A DNA stretch of 64,000 nucleotides from an uncultured Bacteroides sp. (GTDB lineage: Bacteria > Bacteroidota > Bacteroidia > Bacteroidales > Bacteroidaceae). Of the stretch, positions 45,119 through 53,852 are shown piece after piece. Positions within the stretch are counted from its first letter, which is position 1, and every line of letters starts with the position of its first letter. Made by a program: the position numbers and the translations under genes. Location: the NCBI RefSeq assembly GCF_963677685.1, contig NZ_OY782186.1, positions 868,001 to 932,000 of the forward strand, given 5' to 3'. Under the pieces are notes generated by a model that was given only the letters and a program-made list of their open reading frames with translations, was not told the origin of the DNA and did no database searches.

Positions 45119-46738
45119 TTATTTAATCTCTACTGATTTGCCAGCAGAGTTAAATTCCTTATAGGTTTTACCATCTACTTCTATATTCCTAGAATTTTTA
45201 ATTTGCAATATTGGTTTCTTTTGCTTTGTAATTATTTGAATATTGCTCATTTTTACATTGTTTGCTTGACTAATTACCACTCCTTCTTTAGCATCGGATA
45301 TAATGATATCTTTCAAAAAAACGTTTTTTATAGGCATTTCTGGTAAACCATTGAAAAACATCGCACGTCCTGCTCCTTTGCAATATACATTGGAAATATG
45401 AATGTTCCGAAATGCTGGTGTTTCAATTGTAACAGGCACTAAATCTGTTTTTTCTGTTTTGTTCTCTTCTGTCAATTCACCAGGTGCTTTCCCGCCATAA
45501 AAAAGGTCAAATAACAATGGCTCATTCGGAATGTTAATCATGTTGATTTTTTGGATGAAAATATTTTCAACGACACCTCCACGTCCCCGGGTACTTTTAA
45601 AGCGTAATCCAACGTCGGTACCTATGAAAGTACAGTCTGATACAAATATATTTTTTACACCTCCTGACATTTCACTTCCAACCACAAATCCTCCATGCCC
45701 ATGTAGCACGGTGTTGTTTTTTACGATTACGTTTTGACAAGGTTCTCCTCTTTTGCGTCCATCCTCATCTTTCCCCGATTTGATGCATATAGCGTCGTCT
45801 CCTGCATCAAATATGTTGTTGATTATTAATGCATTGTTACATGATTCTAAATCAAGAGCATCTCCGTTTTGAGAATACCACGGATTGAATACTTTTACAT
45901 TTTCAATGGTTATGTTTTCACATGATAATGGATGAATACACCAACTAGGTGAGTTTTTAAACGTAATTCCTTGTAGTAGAACGGTTTTACAATTAGCTAT
46001 ACTAATCATAACAGGACGTAGCCAAGGCTTTATTTCGTTCCATTCTTCTTCAGTTTCAATACCTTCTGGGTTATTGAAATTTTTGCATGCCATAGCTCCT
46101 TTAAGAGAGCCTTTGGTAGGATACCATACAGTTTGTGATTTATCAAGGACTCCTCCGGATTTAAGAAGTTTTTTCCATTGAGCTGGTGTTAATTTTCCTT
46201 TTTTAACAGGTCTCCATGCATCTCCTGAACCATCAAAATTCCCATATCCGGTGATGGCTATGTTTTCTGCGTTGCGTGCAAAGATAGGTGATTGGCAGCG
46301 GCGAGTGTTTAATCCCTCAAAAGAAGTGCTTATAATAGGATATTTATCAAAATCATCGCTAAATATTACTAAAGCATTTTTTTCCGTATATAGGTTTACG
46401 TTGCTGAGTAGTTCTATTGGTCCTGTAAGCCATAATCCTTCTGGAATGACAACTTTACCACCTCCTTTTGCATTGACCTCTTTAATAGCATTATTTATTG
46501 CTTTTGTATTTAGTGTTATTCCGTCTCTTTTGGCGCCAAAATTGAGAATATTTACGGTATATTCTGGAAAAACGGGCTGTTTTACTTGAGGCATCTCGAA
46601 TGGGAGGTTGGCATAAATTTCTTTCTTATCTAACATGCAAGGCTGAACATTCTGAGCATTGACTTTGCTGCTTCCTGTTCCAAACAATAAGAGGCCTATA
46701 AATGCAGGCACGGTAAGTTTTAGGGTTAATACATTCAT
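45119..46738 (-). CDS. GH28 polygalacturonase
   Basis: Starting at the ATG at 46738 the protein has 539 residues with a signal peptide ending SSKVNAQ. A longer ORF starts at 46822, but that start lies upstream of the -7 box at 46788, so the shorter form is chosen. GH28 motifs are present: NGDALDLESCNN (NTD-like), DAGDDAICIKSGKD (catalytic DD), GHGGFVVGSEMSGGV (G-H-G) and GLRFKSTRGRGG (R-x-K). It hydrolyses polygalacturonate or related pectin chains. Confidence 0.93.
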   Translation of the reverse strand: MNVLTLKLTVPAFIGLLLFGTGSSKVNAQNVQPCMLDKKEIYANLPFEMPQVKQPVFPEYTVNILNFGAKRDGITLNTKAINNAIKEVNAKGGGKVVIPEGLWLTGPIELLSNVNLYTEKNALVIFSDDFDKYPIISTSFEGLNTRRCQSPIFARNAENIAITGYGNFDGSGDAWRPVKKGKLTPAQWKKLLKSGGVLDKSQTVWYPTKGSLKGAMACKNFNNPEGIETEEEWNEIKPWLRPVMISIANCKTVLLQGITFKNSPSWCIHPLSCENITIENVKVFNPWYSQNGDALDLESCNNALIINNIFDAGDDAICIKSGKDEDGRKRGEPCQNVIVKNNTVLHGHGGFVVGSEMSGGVKNIFVSDCTFIGTDVGLRFKSTRGRGGVVENIFIQKINMINIPNEPLLFDLFYGGKAPGELTEENKTEKTDLVPVTIETPAFRNIHISNVYCKGAGRAMFFNGLPEMPIKNVFLKDIIISDAKEGVVISQANNVKMSNIQIITKQKKPILQIKNSRNIEVDGKTYKEFNSAGKSVEIK

Positions 46739-46787
46739 TTTGAAGGTTCTAATGAGTTTATAATATCTTTGGTGTTCTTTTTCTGTG

Positions 46788-46795
46788 CAAATATA
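46788..46795 (-). promoter_or_regulatory. -7 box of the GH28 gene
   Basis: TATATTTG on the minus strand, 49 bp upstream of the ATG at 46738; TTTG lies 15 bp further upstream (46811-46814). It decides the start codon of GH28. Confidence 0.55.
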
Positions 46796-46903
46796 TGCTT
46801 CCATATTGGACAAAATGTGCACTATTTGTTGGTTTAGGTGGATTTTTTGTTGGTTTTAGTTTTTCTTATTGCTTGGCATATCAGCTCTTATGAATAAAGT
46901 TTG

Positions 46904-46911
46904 TATCTTTG
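46904..46911 (+). promoter_or_regulatory. -7 box of fabI
   Basis: TATCTTTG matches the consensus and lies 26 bp before the fabI ATG. Confidence 0.55.
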
Positions 46912-46937
46912 CAACCTAATTTAACTATTAAATAGGT

Positions 46938-47795
46938 ATGAATTATAATTTATTGAAAGGAAAAAGAGGCATTATTTTCGGGGCCTTAAATGAGCAATCT
47001 ATTGCTTGGAAAGTCGCAGAAAAGGCCGTCGAAGAAGGTGCTATCATTACATTATCAAATACTCCTATTGCTGTTCGTATGGGAGAAGTATCCGCTTTAT
47101 CTGAGAAATTGAATTGTGAAGTTATTCCTGCTGATGCAACTAGCGTTGAAGATTTGGAAACGGTCTTTAAACGTTCTGTGGAAGTCTTGGGAGGTAAAAT
47201 TGATTTTGTGTTGCATTCCATTGGGATGTCTCCAAATGTACGTAAGAAACGTACATATGACGATCTTGATTATGATATGCTCGATAAAACTCTTGATATA
47301 TCTGCCTTGTCTTTTCATAAAATGATGCAGGTTGCAAAGAAAATGGATGCTATCGCAAAATATGGATCGGTTTTAGCTTTGAGTTATGTTGCCGCCCAAA
47401 GAACTTTCTTTGGTTATAATGATATGGCAGATGCGAAATCTTTGTTGGAATCTATAGCCCGTAGCTTTGGTTACATATATGGACGAGAACATAATGTGCG
47501 AGTAAACACAATTTCTCAATCTCCTACGATGACTACAGCTGGATCTGGAGTGAAGGGTATTGATAAACTTTTTGATTTTGCGGACCGTATGTCTCCGTTG
47601 GGAAATGCTTCAGCAGATGAATGTGCAGATTATTGTATTGTGATGTTTTCCGACCTTACTCGTAAAGTGACAATGCAGAACCTTTTTCATGATGGTGGTT
47701 TTTCAAGCATTGGGATGAGTCTTCGCGCTATGAGTGCTTATGAAAAAGGCATTGAAGAGTTTAAAGATGAAACCGGACATATTATCTATGGATGA
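46938..47795 (+). CDS. fabI: Enoyl-[acyl-carrier-protein] reductase (NADH), FabI
   Basis: This 285-residue short-chain dehydrogenase catalyses the last step of fatty-acid elongation. FabI features are GIIFGALNEQSIAWKVA (cofactor site), the YxxMxxxK active site in FFGYNDMADAKSLLE, and ISQSPTMTTAGSGVKG (substrate loop). Length is slightly longer than E. coli FabI. The next gene starts 18 bp later, so they may be co-transcribed. Confidence 0.94.
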   Translation: MNYNLLKGKRGIIFGALNEQSIAWKVAEKAVEEGAIITLSNTPIAVRMGEVSALSEKLNCEVIPADATSVEDLETVFKRSVEVLGGKIDFVLHSIGMSPNVRKKRTYDDLDYDMLDKTLDISALSFHKMMQVAKKMDAIAKYGSVLALSYVAAQRTFFGYNDMADAKSLLESIARSFGYIYGREHNVRVNTISQSPTMTTAGSGVKGIDKLFDFADRMSPLGNASADECADYCIVMFSDLTRKVTMQNLFHDGGFSSIGMSLRAMSAYEKGIEEFKDETGHIIYG

Positions 47796-47813
47796 AAAAT
47801 TGAAAGGTGAGAA

Positions 47814-48824
47814 ATGAAATTACAGAAATTGTATTTCTTTTGTCTGCTCAGTTTGTTTTTTGTTGCGTGTAAATCAAAGCATGAGAAACTTGCTGATCAG
47901 CACGGAGAAAAAATCTCTGTAATGCGTTATGATAGGCTGTTGAATGAATATGTAAGGTTCAACAGCCTATCTGCTTTGCAGAAAATGAATAATACAGAGA
48001 ATATGCAGGCCACAAAATTATTGGTTGAAGATGTGCTTGCTATTGGTAATATGGAAGATGATAACATCAATCAAAAATTGAAGACTTTCTATTCGGATAC
48101 GACATTGATTCGTTTAATGGCCGATGTTGAATCTCATTTTCCTGATTTGAGTATAATCGAAACTAATTTAACGAAAGGATTTGGCAAGCTAAAAAGGGAA
48201 ATTCCTGAGATAAATATACCTAGAATATATTCTCAAATATCAGCTTTTAACGAATCAATAGTGGTGAGTGATACTCTTGTTGGGATTAGTTTGGATAAAT
48301 ACATGGGTAAAAATTATGCACTTTACAAGCGTTATTATTATGATTACCAATGCCGATCAATGTCTCCTGAACGTATTGTTCCTGATTGCTTTTTGTTCTA
48401 TCTGTTGAGCACATATCCTTTGCCTCTCGATATTGAAAGGTCTTTGCTGAATGTAATGTTACATTATGGCAAGATTTGTTATGTTGTAAATCAAATATTA
48501 GATTCTAAATTCTCTCCAGAATCTTTTCTTGGTTATTCTATTTCTGAAAAAAAATGGTGTAAAACTAACAAGGAGAAAATATGGGCCTTTATGTTGACCA
48601 ATGGACAATTGGGCAAAACGGATCCGATGTTAATACGAATATATCTTAAACAGGCTCCTTTTAATTCGTTTTTTGGTGAAGAATCTCCTTCTTTTCTGGG
48701 CACTTGGATGGGAATGCAGATTGTTGCTTCATATATGGAGCGAAATAAAAAAATCACTTTACACGATCTTCTAATGACGACTGATTATAATTATATTCTT
48801 TCTAAAAGTGAATATGCTATTTGA
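47814..48824 (+). CDS. GldB-related lipoprotein
   Basis: This 336-residue protein has a lipobox at LFFVAC19 and matches the GldB-related family: IYSQISAFNESIVVSDTLVG, LDKYMGKNYALYKRYYYDYQ and RSMSPERIVPDCFLFYLL are typical. GldB is needed for gliding and type IX secretion in flavobacteria, but relatives occur in non-gliding Bacteroides, where the role is unclear. A perfect 14-bp inverted repeat lies inside the gene at 47931-47971. It lies between fabI and the methyltransferase gene. Confidence 0.85.
   Translation: MKLQKLYFFCLLSLFFVACKSKHEKLADQHGEKISVMRYDRLLNEYVRFNSLSALQKMNNTENMQATKLLVEDVLAIGNMEDDNINQKLKTFYSDTTLIRLMADVESHFPDLSIIETNLTKGFGKLKREIPEINIPRIYSQISAFNESIVVSDTLVGISLDKYMGKNYALYKRYYYDYQCRSMSPERIVPDCFLFYLLSTYPLPLDIERSLLNVMLHYGKICYVVNQILDSKFSPESFLGYSISEKKWCKTNKEKIWAFMLTNGQLGKTDPMLIRIYLKQAPFNSFFGEESPSFLGTWMGMQIVASYMERNKKITLHDLLMTTDYNYILSKSEYAI
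47931..47971. repeat. Perfect 14-bp inverted repeat inside the GldB-like gene
   Basis: GATAGGCTGTTGAA (47931-47944) and TTCAACAGCCTATC (47958-47971) are exact inverted copies around a 13-nt loop, about 117 bp after the start codon. There is no T-tract. Confidence 0.75.
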
Positions 48825-48837
48825 AAATTGTTTTAAT

Positions 48838-49542
48838 ATGGAAACAGCTCTTTATCTATTGCCTGTTACTCTTGGTGATACTTCTATTGAAAAGGTTTTG
48901 CCCTCTTATAATAAAGATATAATATTGGGCATTAAACATTTTATTGTTGAAGATATACGTTCTGCAAGACGCTTCCTTAAGAAAGTTGATCGTAGTATTG
49001 ATATAGATTCTCTTTCTTTTTATTTATTGAATAAGCATACTTCTAAAGAAGATATCTCAGAATATCTTGCTCCTCTTCTCTCTAATCATTCTATGGGGGT
49101 GATTTCTGAAGCAGGTTGCCCAGCTGTGGCTGATCCGGGAGCCGATGTGGTGTCTATGGCACAAAGTAAAAACTTGAAAGTTGTACCTTTGGTTGGTCCT
49201 TCTTCTATTATTTTATCTGTTATGGCCTCTGGTTTTAATGGGCAAAGTTTTACCTTTCATGGTTATCTTCCTATTGATCCAACAGAGCGTGCTAAGAAAT
49301 TAAAATCTATTGAACAACGTATTTATGCGGAAGATCAGACTCAATTATTTATAGAAACGCCTTATCGAAATAATAAGATGTTAGAAGAAATTTTAAATGT
49401 GTGTCGCTCACATACGAAATTATGTATTGCTGCTGATCTTACTTGTGAAGGAGAGTATGTTAAAACAAAAACGTTAAAAGAATGGAAAGGTAAACTACCT
49501 GATTTATCTAAGATTCCTTGTATTTTTCTGTTGTATAAATAA
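48838..49542 (+). CDS. RsmI-like SAM-dependent methyltransferase
   Basis: Starting at ATG 48838 (METALYLLPVTLGD) the protein has 234 residues. An upstream start at 48808 overlaps the previous gene and adds a non-conserved tail. Tetrapyrrole-methylase-fold motifs are present: GVISEAGCPAVADPGADVV and VPLVGPSSIILSVMASGFNGQ resemble the rRNA 2'-O-methyltransferase RsmI, as does YRNNKML later. It probably methylates 16S rRNA or a related target. Its 3' end overlaps the convergent gene by 35 bp. Confidence 0.85.
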   Translation: METALYLLPVTLGDTSIEKVLPSYNKDIILGIKHFIVEDIRSARRFLKKVDRSIDIDSLSFYLLNKHTSKEDISEYLAPLLSNHSMGVISEAGCPAVADPGADVVSMAQSKNLKVVPLVGPSSIILSVMASGFNGQSFTFHGYLPIDPTERAKKLKSIEQRIYAEDQTQLFIETPYRNNKMLEEILNVCRSHTKLCIAADLTCEGEYVKTKTLKEWKGKLPDLSKIPCIFLLYK

Positions 49543-50632
49543 TCTCTTTTAGGTGTTCATATTCGACTTCTAAACATGTACAAAAATAGTTTTCTCCTAT
49601 ATTTTGAAATATTTGTTGGATAGTCCAAAGCTTACCTCCTTTAAATCTATTATTGTTGCATAATATTGATTCATCTTTTATATTTACGATAAATAGATAG
49701 ATTAAACGGTTGGTCGTTTTATTCTCAAAATGATGCATGCTGCTAAAAGAGGTAATAAGATTGGTGTTTTCTGGAAATGCATGATTCATTAATCTTTCTA
49801 CTCCTTCTTCTAAGGTTTCTTCGTAGCGTAAATAGCATTCAAGAGGTATATCAACTTTTCCTTTATCTAGGATACAGTCTTGAGAACGGTTACATAAGAA
49901 AAGCATACCTTTGCTTATTACTGCGATTCGGATTACTGGATTAATATACGTGTTTTTATAGCTTATAGCTTCTAATTTGAGACTCTTGCCTATTACATCT
50001 CCTTTTTCATTGACAATAGGTACATGCTCTGCATATTTCATTATTTTATTGAAATAATTGATGCCTATTTGGTTGAAAATTATACTGAAGATAAAAACGA
50101 ATGCAGGCATTAGTTGAAAGAGCCATAAATTGTTTTTAGCATTTAAAGTGTTGTGACCTATTATTAAATAGATAGTTGTTAAAATAAAGTGGATTGCAAC
50201 GAATATAAGTATTATACGAGCCGAAACAATTGTGGATTCGGCACTTTGTACTACATTGCGTTTATCACATGCTGTTCTTTTCTTTAAGACAAAGTTGATA
50301 AATCTTTTTTTATGAAGATATAGTATAAGCATTGGAAGAACAATACTGGCTTCTAAGGTGATTGGCAAATTGCCTTCAGGGCAATATCCAATAGGAGACA
50401 GTGTTGCTATTGAAAGAAAGAGAAGTACTATTGTAGATATATATAGGATGAAGTTGTGAATTCTAGGTTTACTCCTATATAATATAAAATAAGAATATAA
50501 CAGAGAGATACTTGTTCCTATATAAATAGAGAGGTCTTGCGTTAAAAACTTGCATAGTAATATGGATATGATAGCTGGTATCAAACCTAGTGACATATTA
50601 AAAGTGATGGAAAGAACTCTCTTGTGGCTCAT
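49508..50632 (-). CDS. Membrane protein with a degenerate Nudix-like C-terminal domain
   Basis: I do not recognise this 374-residue protein as a named family. The first half has about six hydrophobic segments (residues 7-190). The last 150 residues look like a Nudix fold: a leading strand VIRIAVISKGMLFLCNR and a helix at ETLEEGVERLMNH. The Nudix box is broken, because the expected REuxEE reads ERLMNH, so the metal-binding glutamates are missing. It may bind rather than cleave a nucleotide. The gene converges on and overlaps the methyltransferase gene by 35 bp. Confidence 0.6.
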   Translation of the reverse strand: MSHKRVLSITFNMSLGLIPAIISILLCKFLTQDLSIYIGTSISLLYSYFILYRSKPRIHNFILYISTIVLLFLSIATLSPIGYCPEGNLPITLEASIVLPMLILYLHKKRFINFVLKKRTACDKRNVVQSAESTIVSARIILIFVAIHFILTTIYLIIGHNTLNAKNNLWLFQLMPAFVFIFSIIFNQIGINYFNKIMKYAEHVPIVNEKGDVIGKSLKLEAISYKNTYINPVIRIAVISKGMLFLCNRSQDCILDKGKVDIPLECYLRYEETLEEGVERLMNHAFPENTNLITSFSSMHHFENKTTNRLIYLFIVNIKDESILCNNNRFKGGKLWTIQQIFQNIGENYFCTCLEVEYEHLKEIIYTTEKYKES

Positions 50633-50643
50633 CTTTGTATTGT

Positions 50644-50675
50644 AATCGGTTGTTTTTATTAAAAAACAACCGATT
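50644..50675 (-). terminator. Terminator after lipA
   Basis: AATCGGTTGTTTTT pairs with AAAAACAACCGATT, 14 bp, around a 4-nt loop, with T-rich 3' arm. It lies 17 bp after the lipA stop. Confidence 0.75.
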
Positions 50676-50692
50676 GGTAAATATGTTCGTTA

Positions 50693-51544
50693 TTACTTTT
50701 TTATGTGTCTTTCTGCATGATAAGAAGACCTAACAAGTGGACCACTTTCTACTTGATCAAATCCTTTATTAAGTCCAATGGTTTTATATTTTGCAAATTG
50801 ATCAGGAGTGACATATTCCTTAACCGGGTAATGTTTGTGAGTTGGTTGCAAATACTGACCGATGGTTATAATACGGCATCCGGCAGTGCGTAAATCTGCC
50901 ATTAGTTCTTCTATTTCTTCAGGAGTCTCTCCTAAACCTACCATCACACCAGATTTTGCAGTAACTCCTCTATTTGCAACATGTTGAAGAACTTTTAGGC
51001 TTGTTGCATAATTAGCGGCACTTCGGACCAAAGGCGTAATTCTCTTTACTGTTTCCATGTTATGAGAAATAATATCAGGCTGCGCTTCTATTACTATGTC
51101 TACTAAATCTGTTTTGCCTTGAAAATCGGGAATAAGTACTTCGATAGTAATCCCTGGGTTTAAACGTTTCACCTCTTTTATTGTCTTAGCCCAATGAGCC
51201 GCGCCTTGATCTGGTAGGTCATCTCGGTCAACTGAGGTAATAACAGCATGTTTTAAGTTCATTAGCGCAATCGATTTAGCCACATTGCTAGGTTCTTCAA
51301 TGTCTAATTGTAGGGGTCTTCCTGTTAAAGTATTGCAAAATTTACAGCTTCGGGTACATATTTCTCCTCCGATCATAAAAGTCGCGGTTCCTCTTCCCCA
51401 GCATTCACTGATGTTGGGGCAGCGGCCGCTACTACATATTGTATGTAAACGATGAGAATCTACGATTCGTTTTGTGTCACTATAGCGTCCGTTACTTCCT
51501 ATATTTATTTTAAGCCATTCAGGCTTCTTTATTCTTTCTGCCAT
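50693..51544 (-). CDS. lipA: Lipoyl synthase
   Basis: This 283-residue radical SAM enzyme inserts two sulfur atoms into octanoyl-protein. The radical SAM cluster is CTRSCKFCNTL, and the auxiliary cluster Cys residues are in CSSGRCPNISECWGRGTATFM. The end of the protein has the conserved RSSYHAE. It starts 9 bp after the DPP4 gene stop on the same strand, so they share a transcript. No lipB is visible in the window. Confidence 0.96.
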   Translation of the reverse strand: MAERIKKPEWLKINIGSNGRYSDTKRIVDSHRLHTICSSGRCPNISECWGRGTATFMIGGEICTRSCKFCNTLTGRPLQLDIEEPSNVAKSIALMNLKHAVITSVDRDDLPDQGAAHWAKTIKEVKRLNPGITIEVLIPDFQGKTDLVDIVIEAQPDIISHNMETVKRITPLVRSAANYATSLKVLQHVANRGVTAKSGVMVGLGETPEEIEELMADLRTAGCRIITIGQYLQPTHKHYPVKEYVTPDQFAKYKTIGLNKGFDQVESGPLVRSSYHAERHIKK

Positions 51545-51553
51545 ATTTACTAA

Positions 51554-53761
51554 CTATAAATTATTTAAAAAGAAATTAGTTAATTTTGTAAACAAATGGA
51601 AACGGGTATTTCCTCCGAAAATTCCATGGTTACGATTTGTATATATTTGCATGTCAAATTGCTTATTCGCTTGTACCAAACACTCTGCATATTCTGCACA
51701 GTTTTGAAAATGAACGTTATCATCAGCCATACCATGTACTAATAATAAATGTCCACTCAATTTATTTATGCGAGTAAAGGCGGATGAGGATTTGTATCCT
51801 TCAGCGTTTTCTTGGGGAGTGCGCATGAATCGTTCCCCATAAATTGTATCATAATATTTCCAATCTGTAACAGCGGCTACAGCAGCTCCAGCCTTAAATA
51901 TAGGAGTACCTTCACTCATGCTCATAATTGTCATATATCCTCCGAAGCTCCATCCCCAAATTCCTATTCTAGTTTTGTCTACGTATGGTTGTTCAGCCAT
52001 ATATTTTGCTGTTTCTACTTGATCCTCTGCTTCTTTAACCCCTAGATTCAAATATGTGTTTTTGGCAAATTCGGCTCCTCGTCCACCAGTTCCTCTTCCA
52101 TCTACACAAATTATTATATAGCCTTTACTAGCCATGTAAGTATCCCATCCTATACCTCCATGATCACCTCCGATACGCCATTTATCAGTAACTTCTTGAC
52201 TACCAGGACCACTGTATTGATACATGAGAACGGGGTATTTTTTAGAAGGAGAAAAATTGGCAGGTTTTATACTCCAACCGTTAAGTTCTGTTCCTTGGGA
52301 TGTTTTAAAATGGAAGAACTCTTTTTGGGGTAAAGTATAATCGGCTAGAATCTCCTTGAGTTTATTGTTTGTTACTAGTGTCTTTAACAGTTTTCCTTTA
52401 TTATTGTTTAATGTAATGATTGTCGGGGTATGTAGATCAGAATAAAAATTCATGAAAAACTTCATTGATTTGCTAAAAATAGCATTATTTGTTCCTGCTT
52501 TATCGGACAATTTTGTAGTTCTGCCTTTTCTATCTGTTTTGTATATGCTTCGTTTTAATGGGCTTTCTGCGTTACTTGCATAATAAAATGTATTGTTAAT
52601 ACCATCCCATCCAAAAAAATGTTTTACCTCATATTTTCCTTTGGTCACTTGTTTTATTAAGTTCCCACCGATACTGTACCAGTAGAGATGAGCATAACCG
52701 TCTTTTTCACTGATGAAACTGAAATTTTTCGGATAAAATATTATATTATCAAAGATATTTTCACTGATATAATAAGGGCTTTCATCTCTTAGTATGAGTT
52801 TGCATATAGTTGATCTTGGATCAGCAAAGTACATATCTAAACGATTTTGATGATGATTTAATGTCATTATGGCTAATTTGTTTGCATCTTGAGTAAAGCG
52901 TATGCGGGGGATATAACCGTCTGGATCAAGTGGTAATTTCATCTTTCGAGTTACTTTTGATTTTATATCAAAAGCAAGCACTGAGACTTTTGAGTTGTTT
53001 TCTCCTGTCTTTGGATATTTATATGTATAGCTTCCCGGATATGTTTCAAATGCGCTATAATGAGGGGCTTGCCCAGCAAAAAGAGGAAATGAGTAAGATG
53101 GAACTTTGGTCTCGTCAAAACGAATGAAAGCTAGAATTTTATTATCAGGACTGAATTCCAATGCCCTTGAAAAACTAAATTCTTCTTCATATACCCAATC
53201 TGGAATTCCATTTATCACTTTATTTATTTCTCCATCTTCAGTAACTTGGGATTCGCTATTATTATATAATAATTTTATTAAGAAAATATTGTTATTTCTG
53301 ACAAAAGCAATCATGTTTCCATCCGGTGAAAATATGGGTGCTTGTTGTGGTCCTCCATCGCTTAAATTCTCTATTAAATTGCGTTTTATTGTATATATGT
53401 AGTGTACAGCTGTATACGAACGTCTATAGATGGGGCTTGTTTTAGTACGTATAAGTAACTTGCTCTCGTCGGGCGAAAAAGTATACCCATCGAATTTCTT
53501 AAAGGTACATTTTCGGGCTTTATTTACATCAAATATAACTTCTACTTGTTGTCCGGTTTTAAATGAGTATTTAATGATTTGTGTACTGTCCGAGCTCATT
53601 TGGGTATAACTTTCTCCATCAGCCATAGGCACAACGCCTTGTATACTCTCCGGACGAAATTTTCCAGATGTGATTTCTTTTAGGTCGAGTGCTTTCTTTC
53701 CTTGTGCAAAACTTAGTATGCTTATAAGGCTAAATAGTAGAATAATACTTAATCTCTTCAT
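51554..53761 (-). CDS. dpp4: Dipeptidyl peptidase IV (S9B prolyl peptidase)
   Basis: This 735-residue protein has a signal peptide (about 1-19, ending LSFAQG), an eight-bladed propeller (DPPIV_N, about 85-445) with the exopeptidase motif WVYEEEFSF and its paired glutamates, and a prolyl oligopeptidase catalytic domain. The triad is S605 in GWSFGGYMT, D680 in GMADDNVHF and H712 in RNHGIFGG. It removes Xaa-Pro dipeptides from peptides in the periplasm. It is upstream of lipA by 9 bp and divergent from the radical SAM gene. Confidence 0.95.
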   Translation of the reverse strand: MKRLSIILLFSLISILSFAQGKKALDLKEITSGKFRPESIQGVVPMADGESYTQMSSDSTQIIKYSFKTGQQVEVIFDVNKARKCTFKKFDGYTFSPDESKLLIRTKTSPIYRRSYTAVHYIYTIKRNLIENLSDGGPQQAPIFSPDGNMIAFVRNNNIFLIKLLYNNSESQVTEDGEINKVINGIPDWVYEEEFSFSRALEFSPDNKILAFIRFDETKVPSYSFPLFAGQAPHYSAFETYPGSYTYKYPKTGENNSKVSVLAFDIKSKVTRKMKLPLDPDGYIPRIRFTQDANKLAIMTLNHHQNRLDMYFADPRSTICKLILRDESPYYISENIFDNIIFYPKNFSFISEKDGYAHLYWYSIGGNLIKQVTKGKYEVKHFFGWDGINNTFYYASNAESPLKRSIYKTDRKGRTTKLSDKAGTNNAIFSKSMKFFMNFYSDLHTPTIITLNNNKGKLLKTLVTNNKLKEILADYTLPQKEFFHFKTSQGTELNGWSIKPANFSPSKKYPVLMYQYSGPGSQEVTDKWRIGGDHGGIGWDTYMASKGYIIICVDGRGTGGRGAEFAKNTYLNLGVKEAEDQVETAKYMAEQPYVDKTRIGIWGWSFGGYMTIMSMSEGTPIFKAGAAVAAVTDWKYYDTIYGERFMRTPQENAEGYKSSSAFTRINKLSGHLLLVHGMADDNVHFQNCAEYAECLVQANKQFDMQIYTNRNHGIFGGNTRFHLFTKLTNFFLNNL

Positions 53762-53793
53762 TATTTTATATTTTTGATTTATGCTTTATCTCG

Positions 53794-53801
53794 CAAAAAT
53801 A
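53794..53801 (-). promoter_or_regulatory. -7 box of the dpp4-lipA operon
   Basis: TATTTTTG on the minus strand, 32 bp upstream of the ATG at 53761. Confidence 0.45.
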
Positions 53802-53824
53802 AGAAATAGTTGTAACTAAATTCG

Positions 53825-53832
53825 TAAATTTG
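53825..53832 (+). promoter_or_regulatory. -7 box of the radical SAM gene
   Basis: TAAATTTG on the plus strand, 20 bp upstream of the ATG at 53853 and divergent from the dpp4 box at 53794. Confidence 0.5.
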
Positions 53833-53852
53833 CCGCCAAATTACTTGGAATA

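Noticed and set aside
45119..46822. The longer GH28 start at 46822
   Set aside because: It precedes the -7 box at 46788-46795 and has no signal peptide at its N-terminus, while the ATG at 46738 is followed by one.
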